A DNA stretch of 51,010 bases from Paenibacillus sp. VTT E-133291 (lineage in GTDB: Bacteria; Bacillota; Bacilli; Paenibacillales; Paenibacillaceae). Location: NCBI RefSeq assembly GCF_002264395.1, contig NZ_NFVA01000051.1, forward strand, positions 1 to 51,010. Reading direction: 5' to 3'. The notes under the pieces are model-generated. The model worked only from the letters and a program-made list of their open reading frames with translations, was not told the origin of the DNA and searched no databases. The translations under genes were made by a program, and so were the position numbers. Shown in pieces: positions 8,291 to 16,644 of the stretch (the first letter of the stretch is position 1; every line of letters begins with the position of its first letter).

Positions 8291-8737
8291 TTGATTATAG
8301 AAACACTATCTTGGGGCAAACTGGAAGTAGATGAAATGCAAATATATCATTTTCCGAAAGGGCTTCCTGGCTTTGATGAAGAAACCGATTTTGCTTTGAT
8401 TGCGATGGAGGAGACGCCTTTTTGCTATCTACAATCTGTTAGAAACAGGGGTCTATCCTTTCTGTTAGGAGATCCATTTGTTTTTTATCTGTCCTATGAG
8501 TTTGAGTTGCCGGATGATGAAGCTGAAGAATTAAGCATAAATGATGGGATTATCGTTCGTTGTATTATCACGCTGAAGGAACAAACCGAACATTCGACAA
8601 TTAATCTTCTGGCTCCTATTGTATTGAATCCTACAGCTCGTTTAGCTAAACAGATCGTTCTTCATAAAGCACCTTATCATACAAAGCATAACTTGCTGCA
8701 GGTGCAGTTGGTTATCGATGGAAAGGATGGTGGATGA
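8291..8737 (+). CDS. fliW: FliW flagellar assembly factor, CsrA antagonist
   Basis: FliW binds either flagellin or CsrA; when flagellin is exported, freed FliW inhibits CsrA and hag translation resumes. The 148-residue protein has the family's KGLPGFDEE motif near residues 20-28, LLGDPFVFY near 59-67 and the later IVLNPTARLAKQIVL. I chose TTG 8291 because GAGGAG at 8277-8282 then has 8 bases of spacing and the product begins MIIET, like homologues; a GTG at 8282 would overlap the ribosome site. Directly followed by csrA, as in Bacillus. Confidence 0.93.
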   Translation: MIIETLSWGKLEVDEMQIYHFPKGLPGFDEETDFALIAMEETPFCYLQSVRNRGLSFLLGDPFVFYLSYEFELPDDEAEELSINDGIIVRCIITLKEQTEHSTINLLAPIVLNPTARLAKQIVLHKAPYHTKHNLLQVQLVIDGKDGG

Positions 8738-8738
8738 T

Positions 8739-8981
8739 ATGCTTGTGCTTTCTCGAAAAAAAGGGGAGTCCATCGTCATCCAAGATCAGATAGAGCTGAC
8801 GATCTTAAGTGTGGAAGGTGATACGGTAAAGGTTGGTATTTCTGCACCGAAGCATGTCGATATTTTTCGCAAAGAAGTATATCTTTCTATACAAGAATCT
8901 AACCGCGAATCCGTTGCTCCACAACAGTCTGATCTGAAGGCACTGATCCATCAACTTCGCAAAGTGAATAATAACGATTAA
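8739..8981 (+). CDS. csrA: CsrA carbon storage/translation regulator
   Basis: The 80-residue dimeric RNA-binding protein binds GGA motifs in hairpin loops and represses hag translation in Bacillota. It begins LVLSRKKGESIVI and contains VKVGISAPKHVDIFRKEV near residues 32-50, the conserved core with the RNA-binding arginines. ATG 8739 is chosen because CsrA begins MLVLSR; it lies one base past the fliW stop, with GGATGGTGG upstream. Its likely target sites are visible in the hag leader 200 bases downstream. Confidence 0.96.
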   Translation: MLVLSRKKGESIVIQDQIELTILSVEGDTVKVGISAPKHVDIFRKEVYLSIQESNRESVAPQQSDLKALIHQLRKVNNND

Positions 8982-9008
8982 TGGTTATAACGTATATACT
9001 GAATTCAG

Positions 9009-9044
9009 AATCTGGGACTGCACGAATGCAGACTCAGGTTTTTT
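9009..9044 (+). terminator. Terminator after csrA
   Basis: A 14-base stem with one mismatch (arms 9009-9022 and 9027-9040) and a CGAA loop, followed by T residues. It isolates hag from the upstream operon. Confidence 0.85.
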
Positions 9045-9096
9045 ATTTGATTTAAGAGATTTATTCAAGAAATTTCAAAAAAACTTCAATTTGCTC

Positions 9097-9124
9097 TAAA
9101 CACTTGGATACATACCGTCGATAT
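9097..9124 (+). promoter_or_regulatory. Sigma-D promoter for hag
   Basis: TAAA at 9097-9100, 16 bases, then GTCGATAT at 9117-9124 (one mismatch to GCCGATAT). Transcription would start near 9131 and give a leader of about 90 bases. Confidence 0.87.
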
Positions 9125-9177
9125 ATGTAGTAGACGCTGATCCGGCAGGGCGGCCGACCTTAATGGTTCGGCGTTTA

Positions 9178-9214
9178 CCACATGGATGTGGAACTAACTC
9201 AATTTCAGGGAGGA
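9178..9214 (+). promoter_or_regulatory. CsrA binding sites in the hag leader
   Basis: CCACA-TGGA-TGTGG (9178-9191) is a hairpin with GGA in the loop and fits the known CsrA SELEX consensus (ACARGGAUGU core). The second site is the Shine-Dalgarno itself, CAGGGAGGAA (9206-9215), with two GGA triplets 9 bases or more before the ATG. A CsrA dimer could bridge the two and block ribosome entry, as in Bacillus subtilis. A further hairpin (GCCGA/TCGGC, about 9151-9171) lies upstream. Confidence 0.85.
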
Positions 9215-9222
9215 AATATCTA

Positions 9223-10428
9223 ATGATTATCAATCACAACGTAACAGCCTTAAATACTCATCGTCAATTATCCATTAACACTGCTAACACTAGCAAAAAC
9301 ATCGAGAAACTGTCTTCTGGCATGAGAATCAACCGTGCTGGCGATGACGCTGCTGGTCTCGCGATCTCCGAAAAAATGCGTGGGCAAATTCGTGGTCTTG
9401 ACCAAGCTTCCCGTAACGCTCAAGATGGCATCTCTTTGATTCAAACAGCAGAGGGTGCATTAAATGAGACACACAGCATCCTGCAACGTATGCGTGAACT
9501 TGCAAACCAATCGGCAAACGGTACTAACACAGAAACTGACCGAGGAGAAATTCAGAAAGAGATTAACTCACTAACTTCTGAAATCAACCGTATCGGTAAC
9601 ACCACTGAGTTCAATACTCAAAAACTATTGAATGGCGATAAAAACGGAGCTGGTTCTGCCAAGGTAGACGCAGTAGCGGGTGTATTTAAAGCAGGTGTAG
9701 TAGATCCGACAGCAGCATTCACAATCGATGGTACAACCATTGCTGCTGGATCTGCTGATCTTGCTGGACTGGTTACATCAATTAATGCAAATGCAACGCT
9801 GGGTGCTAAGTACACTGTTACTGAAGGTACAGGTGGGGATGCTGGCAAACTGATCATAACCCAAAAAGCAGGTGCAGAAGCAGATTCTACTCCAACTATT
9901 GGTGGCGGTACCCTACTTGAAACAGTAACAAAAGGTGTAGCAGCAAAAGCTGCAGTAGTAGCTGACGATGCTAAGAGTATGAAGTTCCAGATTGGTGCAA
10001 ACCAAAACCAAAGCTTGACTCTTGATGTTGCTGACATGAGAGCATCCGCGTTGGGTATTACTACTGCAGGTACGACTGATAAACTTGCTGTAACTGATGG
10101 AACAAACAATACAACTACTGAACAGGCTCTTGATGTAACAACTCATGAGGATGCAGCAAACGCAATTACAAAGATCCAATCAGCTATTGATAAAGTTTCC
10201 GGCGAACGTGCAAAATTAGGTGCAAACCAAAACCGTCTGGAACATACAATTAATAACTTGGGAACTTCTTCTGAGAACTTGACTGCTGCTGAATCTCGTA
10301 TCCGTGACGTAGACATGGCAAAAGAAATGATGTCACAAACTAAGAACAACATCCTTGCTCAAGCTGCTCAAGCTATGTTGGCTCAAGCTAACCAACAACC
10401 ACAAGGCGTTCTTCAATTACTTCGTTAA
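9223..10428 (+). CDS. hag: Flagellin
   Basis: The 401-residue filament subunit has a conserved N terminus (MIINHNVTALNTHRQL, SSGMRINRAGDDAAGLAISE near 35-54) and a C terminus (AAESRIRDVDMAKEMM..., ending QGVLQLLR). The middle (about 145-300) is Ala/Thr/Gly-rich and variable, forming the surface domain; it is longer than in Bacillus subtilis Hag. ATG 9223 is chosen by the family N terminus and the GGGAGG site; a longer in-frame extension to 9163 would run through the leader. Regulated by sigma-D and, from the leader, by CsrA-FliW. Confidence 0.97.
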   Translation: MIINHNVTALNTHRQLSINTANTSKNIEKLSSGMRINRAGDDAAGLAISEKMRGQIRGLDQASRNAQDGISLIQTAEGALNETHSILQRMRELANQSANGTNTETDRGEIQKEINSLTSEINRIGNTTEFNTQKLLNGDKNGAGSAKVDAVAGVFKAGVVDPTAAFTIDGTTIAAGSADLAGLVTSINANATLGAKYTVTEGTGGDAGKLIITQKAGAEADSTPTIGGGTLLETVTKGVAAKAAVVADDAKSMKFQIGANQNQSLTLDVADMRASALGITTAGTTDKLAVTDGTNNTTTEQALDVTTHEDAANAITKIQSAIDKVSGERAKLGANQNRLEHTINNLGTSSENLTAAESRIRDVDMAKEMMSQTKNNILAQAAQAMLAQANQQPQGVLQLLR

Positions 10429-10455
10429 TTTTAAAATTAACATTTATAGCTTTAC

Positions 10456-10493
10456 AAAAAGAACCTTGGATTTTCTCCAAGGTTCTTTTTTTT
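10456..10493 (+). terminator. Terminator after hag
   Basis: A stem of about 14 bp (AAGAACCTTGG core) with a seven-base loop and a run of eight T residues; A-rich upstream arm. Confidence 0.93.
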
Positions 10494-10562
10494 GAATATT
10501 TGTGATTATTAATAAAACTTCGGAATTCCCGGGATTTTTTCAGGTTTATCTTTCTTAAGTCC

Positions 10563-10589
10563 TAAATTATCCCTGAATCTAACCGATAT
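10563..10589 (+). promoter_or_regulatory. Sigma-D promoter for flaG-fliD-fliS-fliT
   Basis: TAAA at 10563-10566, 15 bases, then ACCGATAT at 10582-10589 (one mismatch). It sits 39 bases before flaG. Confidence 0.87.
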
Positions 10590-10627
10590 AAAGAGTATAA
10601 AATGAGCGTTGGTGGAGGTCGGGCTTT

Positions 10628-11017
10628 ATGAATGTACAGTTTTCTCTTTCTGCTAGTTCGGTAACAAGTACACAGGTTGTATCTGAAGCAAAGTCCAGTA
10701 CTGCATCGGTGTCATCCATAAATCAAGAAACTCCCATCCGAAATACTAAGGATATGAGTTTGAGAGAGAAGCAGGGCGTAAATGTGTCTGTTGCGGAAGA
10801 ACAGCTCATTCGTACGATTGAACGGGCGGTGAAATCTCTACAGGGACCCCAGACTACGCTGCAGATCAGCATCCACGAGAAGACGCATGATATTATGGTT
10901 AAGGTGCTTAATAAGGATACCGGTGAGCTTATTCGCGAAGTTCCCCCAGAGAAAACTCTGGATCTCGTAGCTAAGATGATGGAAATTGCCGGAATACTTG
11001 TAGACGAGAAAATTTAG
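10628..11017 (+). CDS. flaG: FlaG family protein
   Basis: The 129-residue FlaG protein has a Ser/Thr-rich unstructured N-terminal half and a compact C-terminal domain with the family pattern LQISIHEKTHDIMVKVLNKDTGELIREVPPEKTLDL (shown in part; residues about 78-113). FlaG is thought to affect filament length or stability. It lies immediately before fliD, its usual partner. GGTGGAGG precedes the ATG. Confidence 0.9.
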   Translation: MNVQFSLSASSVTSTQVVSEAKSSTASVSSINQETPIRNTKDMSLREKQGVNVSVAEEQLIRTIERAVKSLQGPQTTLQISIHEKTHDIMVKVLNKDTGELIREVPPEKTLDLVAKMMEIAGILVDEKI

Positions 11018-11034
11018 TAGTAGGAGGTGCTGTT

Positions 11035-12573
11035 TTGGTTACACGTGTAAATGGATTTTCAGGGATGGATATCGATAGCATGGTAAAAAGTATGATGACC
11101 GCTAAGCGTGTCCCCTTAGATAAGCTTAATCAACAGAAACAGATCCTTAACTGGACTAGAGACAGTTATCGCGAAATTAATAGTAAGTTGGTTGATTTTC
11201 GTACAAATAAACTTACTGATAAATATGGCGTTAACTCTGCTCTGAATGCCAATAAGGCTGTTACAAGCGGAAATACGGAAGCGCTAACCGCTGAAGCTAC
11301 AGCAACTGCTAACGGAATTGATATGAAAGTAAGTATTACTCAGCTGGCTACCAAGGCTACAATTGAATCAAATGGTGCAGGTTCTGGTTTAACTACAGCT
11401 TCTTCACTAGCTAAGGCAAAGATTAACGGTTCAAATGTTGAGATTACGGATGCTGATAAGGAAGAAAAATATAGTTTGAAGATCAATGAGCAAACTTTTT
11501 CTTTTACAGGAGCGACAGAGATTTCTACTGTTATTGCAACGATTAATGGTAACACTAAAGCTAACGCTATCGCGAGTTTTGATGAAGTCACTGGGAAGCT
11601 GATTATTTCATCTAAGACTTTTGGAAGTAAAGGTGCCTTATCTATTGAATCAGTTGATGGTAGTAATAATTTATTTGAGGCTTTTAAAGGCATTAAACAA
11701 TACACTGGTAAAGATGTTAAACCTGGTTTGGATGCAATTGTATTTGTTAATGATACGATGATAAAAAAAGATAGTAATAATTTCTTGATTAACGGGGTTC
11801 AACTGACATTATTGGCTACAACATCCACCCAGACCGATCCTGAGCTGAATCCATCAACAGGAACGGATAAGCCTATTACAATCAAAACTCAATCAGACCC
11901 TCAAAAAGCTGTAGATGCAATAAAAGGGTTTGTTGAAGATTACAACAGTTTGTTGAAATTGTTGAACGATAAAATATCTGAAGAGAAGTACCGCGATTTT
12001 GCACCATTGTCTGATGAGCAAAAGTCAGCAATGAAAGAGGCAGATATCACGACTTGGACAGAAAAAGCCAAAAGCGGACTTTTGAAAAACGATGATATAT
12101 TAAGAGAAGCAGTATCCTCATTACGTGGGGTTATTTCTAACCAGATCGGTGCCTTGAGTTCTATCGGGGTGACTACCGGATCTTACTTTGAGGGAGGAAA
12201 ACTGAAGTTAGATGAGACTGCTTTGAAAAAGGCTCTTGCCAACGATGCTCAAGGGGTTATGGATCTACTCCAGGGCCCAGCCAGCGCCTCCACTACAGGG
12301 TTATTTGACAAGTTAGCTAGTAAAGTCAATAACACACTAGATTCACTAGTTTCGAGGGTAGGAACTAACAAGTACTCGACTGATCTAACCAGCACCTTCA
12401 AAGAAGAGAGTGTTATGGGTAAGAAGCTCAAACAATATAACACTCGTATAAGCGATATGTTGACTATGCTAAATAATGCCGAAACACGCTATTACAAGCA
12501 GTTTTCAGCCATGGAAACGGCAATGAACAAGTTGCAGTCACAGTCTAACAGTCTTTTCTCCACATCCAGCTAA
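11035..12573 (+). CDS. fliD: FliD filament cap protein
   Basis: The 512-residue cap (hook-associated protein 2) folds incoming flagellin at the filament tip. The N terminus (RVNGFSGMDIDSMVKSMMTAKRVPLDKL) and the C-terminal domain (TSTFKEESVMGKKLKQYNTRISDMLTML, with paired coiled-coil helices) are typical; the middle is variable. The start is TTG at 11035, with TAGGAGG at 11020-11026. It is followed 28 bases later by its export partners fliS and fliT. Confidence 0.95.
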   Translation: MVTRVNGFSGMDIDSMVKSMMTAKRVPLDKLNQQKQILNWTRDSYREINSKLVDFRTNKLTDKYGVNSALNANKAVTSGNTEALTAEATATANGIDMKVSITQLATKATIESNGAGSGLTTASSLAKAKINGSNVEITDADKEEKYSLKINEQTFSFTGATEISTVIATINGNTKANAIASFDEVTGKLIISSKTFGSKGALSIESVDGSNNLFEAFKGIKQYTGKDVKPGLDAIVFVNDTMIKKDSNNFLINGVQLTLLATTSTQTDPELNPSTGTDKPITIKTQSDPQKAVDAIKGFVEDYNSLLKLLNDKISEEKYRDFAPLSDEQKSAMKEADITTWTEKAKSGLLKNDDILREAVSSLRGVISNQIGALSSIGVTTGSYFEGGKLKLDETALKKALANDAQGVMDLLQGPASASTTGLFDKLASKVNNTLDSLVSRVGTNKYSTDLTSTFKEESVMGKKLKQYNTRISDMLTMLNNAETRYYKQFSAMETAMNKLQSQSNSLFSTSS

Positions 12574-12601
12574 GATAATTATAAAATAGAGGGTGACATT
12601 A

Positions 12602-13000
12602 TTGATAACATCTCCTTATGACAAGTATCGCCAATCTTCTGTCAAAACCTCAACGCCTGCACAGTTGGTAGTCATGCTTTACGATGGAGCCATTCGTTTC
12701 GTTAGAACAGCGATGGATGGTCTTAGCAAACAAGACTATGAGAAGACGAGTCTTAATTTTGGTAAAGCACAATCTATAGTTAGTGAATTAATGAGTACAT
12801 TGGACTACTCCTATGAGGTATCTAATAATCTTTATTCACTTTATGAATATACGAATTTCTTGTTAGTGGAAGCTAATATCCGCAAAAGCCCGGAAAAAGC
12901 GGAAGAGGCCATCGGCTATCTTACAGACCTTCGTGAAACTTGGTTACAGGCATCCAAAATAGCCGCGGGTCAAGTGCAGCCCGAATCTGCTCATGGATGA
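12602..13000 (+). CDS. fliS: FliS flagellin chaperone
   Basis: The 132-residue all-helical chaperone binds the flagellin C terminus in the cytosol. The N-terminal signature SPYDKYRQSSVKTSTPAQL followed by VVMLYDGAIRFV matches the family. TTG 12602 is preferred: AGAGGG at 12588-12593 then has 8 bases of spacing and the product starts MITSPY, like homologues. GTG 12593 is the alternative, three residues longer. The end overlaps fliT by 8 bases. Confidence 0.93.
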   Translation: MITSPYDKYRQSSVKTSTPAQLVVMLYDGAIRFVRTAMDGLSKQDYEKTSLNFGKAQSIVSELMSTLDYSYEVSNNLYSLYEYTNFLLVEANIRKSPEKAEEAIGYLTDLRETWLQASKIAAGQVQPESAHG

Positions 13001-13328
13001 GTTAATTCAGCACCTGAAGGAACTAACCTTAGATATCACGGACAGACTCTATGAGACTACCTATGAGGAGTTAGAGCTTTTTGTCGAGGATCGTCAGGAG
13101 CTTGTCGACTCTATTGCAGAACAAGCCGAAATTTGTAAGTCGACGACTGCACAAAAACAAGAAATTAATCGAATTTTGGAGTATGACAATGTGATCCTAG
13201 ACAGAATGAACGCTCTTCATTTGGAAGCGCAAGACTGGTTGCAGAAGCGCAATCAGGCCAAGGTTCAGCGCAGCGCCTACGAGGCCGCTTACACCCCAGA
13301 TAGTTTTCTAATGGATCGCAGAAAATAA
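12993..13328 (+). CDS. fliT: FliT-like flagellar chaperone
   Basis: The 111-residue helical, Glu/Gln-rich protein lies directly after fliS, the position of FliT, the export chaperone of FliD. Sequence is weakly conserved in this family, so the assignment rests on size, helical character and overlap with fliS. A terminator follows and closes the sigma-D operon. Confidence 0.78.
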   Translation: MDELIQHLKELTLDITDRLYETTYEELELFVEDRQELVDSIAEQAEICKSTTAQKQEINRILEYDNVILDRMNALHLEAQDWLQKRNQAKVQRSAYEAAYTPDSFLMDRRK

Positions 13329-13351
13329 TTTATTTCAGTGTTTCGCCATAG

Positions 13352-13387
13352 GAGTAGACGGGTATAAAATACCGTCTGCTCTTTTTT
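13352..13387 (+). terminator. Terminator after fliT
   Basis: AGACGG-GTAT pairs with ATACCGTCT (one bulged G), extended by GAG/CTC, then CTTTTTT. Confidence 0.85.
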
Positions 13388-13479
13388 AATCCTTACGCCG
13401 AAACTATTTCTTGATTATGGTAAATTAAACGTCCTATTTTACGTGGTAAATTATTGCATGTAAACATTTACTTTTCCAA

Positions 13480-13509
13480 TTGACAATGAAGAAGTTACGG
13501 TGGTATAGT
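13480..13509 (+). promoter_or_regulatory. Sigma-A promoter of the cold-shock gene
   Basis: TTGACA at 13480-13485, 18 bases, TATAGT at 13504-13509. The leader is about 45-50 bases. Confidence 0.75.
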
Positions 13510-13562
13510 CGATTTGTGAGCAAGACTCACGTTCATCTGATGACGAAGGGAATGTTTAATCA

Positions 13563-13760
13563 ATGGAAGGTAAAGTAAAATGGTTTAACGCAGAAAAAGG
13601 TTATGGTTTTATCGAGACTGCAGACGGTGGCGACGTATTCGTACACTTTTCCGCGATTCAAACTGATGGTTTCAAGACTTTGGATGAAGGCCAATCCGTA
13701 GAGTTCGATATCGTTGAAGGTGCACGCGGACCACAAGCAGCTAACGTAATCAAATTATAA
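13563..13760 (+). CDS. Cold-shock protein (CspA/CspB family)
   Basis: The 65-residue single OB-fold RNA/DNA-binding protein has both nucleic-acid motifs: KGYGFIE (RNP1) at residues 13-19 and DVFVHFSAI (RNP2) at 25-33. It starts GKVKWFNAEKG as in the whole family. It acts as an RNA chaperone. It is monocistronic, with its own promoter and terminator. GACGAAGGGAATG upstream contains only a moderate ribosome site. Which of the several Csp paralogues it is cannot be told here. Confidence 0.96.
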   Translation: MEGKVKWFNAEKGYGFIETADGGDVFVHFSAIQTDGFKTLDEGQSVEFDIVEGARGPQAANVIKL

Positions 13761-13819
13761 TCATACGGCTAAGCCGACCTACATATAAGTAGATGGTTAG
13801 CAATTTAGACAGCGCTAGC

Positions 13820-13853
13820 AAGGATCTTGGGATTTCTCCCAAGGTCCTTTTTT
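13820..13853 (+). terminator. Terminator after the cold-shock gene
   Basis: AAGGATCTTGGGA pairs with TCCCAAGGTCCTT (one G-U), four-base loop TTTC, then a T run. Confidence 0.92.
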
Positions 13854-13856
13854 TGT

Positions 13857-14144
13857 GTGCTTGGGGCCCCCGCAAAGTACCTGAGTATGCATCGAAGTAA
13901 AGCTCCACTTTGTGGGGATAATTTGTGCTCATAAGCCTCTATCAAGGCAGTTAATAGAAAGAAAATAGCGCACTTTGTAAATTTATAATATGGAAAATGT
14001 TAGAACTCTTCGAAATGTGGGTAATAGTTGTACGTTGAGCTGTTTATCTTACCTCGACGCACACTATGTTAGCCTAGGCCAACACTTCCATGAGAGATTC
14101 AAATAGCCTAAGCTATCAAAACTTTTAGGAGGATGATTAGCAGG
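13857..14144 (+). other. Intergenic region before the SLH protein
   Basis: No gene is seen. A TATAAT-like box lies at 13984-13989 without a convincing -35 partner. The only clear signal is AGGAGG at 14127-14132 for the next gene. Confidence 0.5.
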
Positions 14145-15587
14145 ATGAAAAAGAAGTTGCGCGGTCTTATGACCGGAGTTTTAGGAGTTAGTATGTTATT
14201 AGGATCTCTTGGCAGCGTATCTGCCGCCTCCGTACCTAAGGATATTCAAGGTCACTGGGCTCAAGCTCAGCTACAGCAATGGCTAGATAGAGGATACCTT
14301 GGAGGATACCCAGACGGTACAGTTAAACCAAACAAGGCCATTACGCGCGGTGAGTATGTGACTATGGTAAATCGCCTGTTCGGTTTTACAGCAAAAGCAA
14401 CTGTAAGCTTTAAAGATATGAAAAGCACAAACTGGAACTACAGTGAAGTGGCTAAAGCCGTGGAAGCTGGTTATATCGGGGGATACGAGGACAATACGTT
14501 CCGTCCCAATACTCCGCTCACAAGACAAGAGGCAGCTGTAATGGCTGCGAAATTACTTAAATTGAGCACTAATACCACTACTAGCAAATTTAAAGACAAT
14601 GCACAAATCGCAACATGGGCAAAAGGTGCAGTAGCCGCTGCAGCAGATAAGAAGATTATTAACGGTTATCCGGACGGAACCTTCGGTCCTAAGAGATCGT
14701 TAACACGTGCAGAGGCTGTAGGTATCATCAATACCTCGGTCATCTATTACCCAGGTAGCGGTACAGGTGGTGGAGTAATTCCTACCCCAACGCCAACTCC
14801 GACACCAACAGCTACCCCAACGCCAACAGCTACTCCAGGTGGTAGTACTGGTGGAGGAAGTGGTGGTGGATCTGGTGGAGGTAACGGTGATGGCGGAACT
14901 GTCACTACACCAACCGTAAGTGGGGCAACCTATGGTAACGTTGGTTCGGTAACAGCCGATGTATACCTGACATCTTCCGTAACAGGCTCAGTGTACTATG
15001 TTGTAGCTCCTTATACTGCTAACGTAAGTGCACCGAGTGCATTGCAGGTGGAAAAAGGACAGATCAGCAATGGAACTGCAAGCGAAATTCATGGTAGTGT
15101 TGCAACTGTACCGAACACAACGGTTACATTCTCGGTTTACGGATTGAATCCTGGGACAGAATACGCAACATATATCGTAGCAGCGGATGCATCTGGTAAT
15201 CTGTCTACTGTGACAACAGTTCGATTAACTACTGCTCAGGCAACTGAAAAGTCGATTACACTTTTTGAACCAGGACAAGTAGGTACTGTTACAGCCGATG
15301 TATATGTTAAATATGGTGTGACAGGTTACGCTCCAACCCCAGTAAGATATGTAGTATTACCAGCTAATGAAAAAGCACCTAGCGCAGCACAAATTTCTTT
15401 AGGACAGAATAGTACTGGTACAGCGTTGACTGCTCCATGGACGGACACGCTTACGTTCGCTCCTGGTGTAAAACATACGCATACTTTGACTGGATTGACA
15501 GCCAATACTGCCTATAAGGTATACGTTATTACAGGATCGGGTACAGAATTGTCACCTGTCGAAATCATTCAAATTCATACCAAGTAA
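14145..15587 (+). CDS. S-layer-homology domain surface protein
   Basis: The 480-residue exported protein begins with a signal peptide (MKKKLRGLMTGVLGVSML..., cleavage near residue 28 after VSA). Three SLH domains follow (about 32-72, 88-130, 146-190), carrying TRGE, TRQE and TRAE, the motif that binds pyruvylated secondary wall polymer. Then comes a Pro/Thr linker and a Gly/Ser-rich hinge (about 197-247). The C-terminal part has two related beta-sandwich-like repeats (about 250-365 and 370-480), both with a V(S/T)-ADVY element followed by V(T)G and YYVV/RYVV. It is probably a wall-anchored surface protein of unknown binding function. ATG 14145 is preferred because ATG 14133 touches the AGGAGG site. 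Confidence 0.93.
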   Translation: MKKKLRGLMTGVLGVSMLLGSLGSVSAASVPKDIQGHWAQAQLQQWLDRGYLGGYPDGTVKPNKAITRGEYVTMVNRLFGFTAKATVSFKDMKSTNWNYSEVAKAVEAGYIGGYEDNTFRPNTPLTRQEAAVMAAKLLKLSTNTTTSKFKDNAQIATWAKGAVAAAADKKIINGYPDGTFGPKRSLTRAEAVGIINTSVIYYPGSGTGGGVIPTPTPTPTPTATPTPTATPGGSTGGGSGGGSGGGNGDGGTVTTPTVSGATYGNVGSVTADVYLTSSVTGSVYYVVAPYTANVSAPSALQVEKGQISNGTASEIHGSVATVPNTTVTFSVYGLNPGTEYATYIVAADASGNLSTVTTVRLTTAQATEKSITLFEPGQVGTVTADVYVKYGVTGYAPTPVRYVVLPANEKAPSAAQISLGQNSTGTALTAPWTDTLTFAPGVKHTHTLTGLTANTAYKVYVITGSGTELSPVEIIQIHTK

Positions 15588-15661
15588 CTTAATCTTATAC
15601 TGTCTCAGTTTGGGAATATAAGAATGGAATTCGTACTATAATAACGACAGGTTTACAATTG

Positions 15662-15705
15662 GTCCGGTGAGGCGAATAGTTGCTCTTACCGGACTTGTTT
15701 TATTT
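15662..15705 (+). terminator. Terminator after the SLH protein
   Basis: GTCCGGT (15662-15668) pairs with ACCGGAC (15688-15694), followed by TTGTTTTATTT. Confidence 0.75.
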
Positions 15706-15760
15706 GTGAACACTACGACAATATTTGTTATCTAATTGTAAGGGCTGTAAGGAATTACTT

Positions 15761-15789
15761 TTTACTTAGCCTTAACAATTTGGTATAAT
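15761..15789 (+). promoter_or_regulatory. Extended sigma-A promoter for hpf
   Basis: TTTACT at 15761-15766, 17 bases, TATAAT at 15784-15789 with TGG directly before it (extended -10). Confidence 0.75.
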
Positions 15790-15816
15790 GAAGGTGTAAC
15801 TAAAGGAGGAGTGGCC

Positions 15817-16365
15817 ATGCAATTCACCATTCGAGGTCAACAAATTGACGTGACCGACGCTTTGAGAGAGTATGTTGATAAGAAGCTCAGCAAACTTGAG
15901 AAGTATTTCGAAGCACCCCCTACCTCTGAAGGGTCTGTGACGCTTGGCGTAGTTCGCGGCCTTCATACGGTGGAAGTAACCATTCCGCTTGCTGGTGTGA
16001 CGCTTCGTGCGGAAGACCGCAGCGATGACATGTACGCTTCCATAGATGCCGTTGTGGACAAGCTAGAACGTCAAATTCGCAAACACAAAACGAAGATCAA
16101 TCGTAAGTTCCGTCAAGAGGGACTCAAGACGCTGTTTGTGGATGGAGCTAGTACCGCTGTTGCTGTAGAAGAACAAGATTATGATGATTTAGAAGTTGTG
16201 CGGAACAAACGCTTTACGATGAAGCCGATGGATGTAGAAGAAGCAATTCTTCAAATGAACATGGTAGGACATAATTTCTTTGTTTTTTCCAATATCGATA
16301 CCTCGGAAGTAAGCGTAGTTTACAAACGTGATGATGGTAAATATGGATTGATTGAACAGGGCTAA
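15817..16365 (+). CDS. hpf: Long-form ribosome hibernation promoting factor
   Basis: The 182-residue HPF dimerises 70S ribosomes into inactive 100S particles in stationary phase. The N-terminal S30AE domain (about 1-100: FTIRGQQIDVTDALREYVDKKL... KLERQIRKHKTKINRK) binds the decoding site. The linker is followed by the C-terminal dimerisation domain (about 125-182: VVRNKRFTMKPMDVEEAILQ, GHNFFVFSN). ATG 15817 is chosen because AAAGGAGGA lies 6-7 bases upstream; GTG 15811 is too close. It lies before secA, as in many Bacillales. Confidence 0.95.
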   Translation: MQFTIRGQQIDVTDALREYVDKKLSKLEKYFEAPPTSEGSVTLGVVRGLHTVEVTIPLAGVTLRAEDRSDDMYASIDAVVDKLERQIRKHKTKINRKFRQEGLKTLFVDGASTAVAVEEQDYDDLEVVRNKRFTMKPMDVEEAILQMNMVGHNFFVFSNIDTSEVSVVYKRDDGKYGLIEQG

Positions 16366-16438
16366 GATACAATGATGCCAGTTATGCTCTAAGTATAAAG
16401 GGCCTCGAGAGTTAGTCAGAACCTAAGAAATTTAAACC

Positions 16439-16475
16439 GAGCCCCTATTCGCTTGCAGCGAATAGGGCTCTTGTG
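16439..16475 (+). terminator. Hairpin after hpf, likely terminator
   Basis: GAGCCC-TATTCGC and GCGAATA-GGGCTC arms with one bulged C; the following T run is poor (TTGTG), so termination may be partial. Confidence 0.6.
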
Positions 16476-16644
16476 CGTATAAGCGACTATATTTGAAAAA
16501 TGTGGCTGATACACCTTGTATTGCGGCATCTCTTACAAACTGTTACAATTTATGAAGCAGCGGAATCGAATTTATAAATGGCCCTTTCAATTTTGTGAGG
16601 ATGGGCTCGGTTCCACCATCTGTGTTGCATGAAAGGGGTTAACC

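Noticed and set aside
9618..10352. Antisense reading frames opposite the flagellin gene
   Set aside because: They mirror the repetitive Ala/Thr codons of the flagellin central domain; no start signals or family features.
14780..14900. CRISPR-like or mobile repeats in the SLH protein gene
   Set aside because: They are in-frame codons for the Pro/Thr linker and Gly/Ser hinge, not spaced direct repeats.
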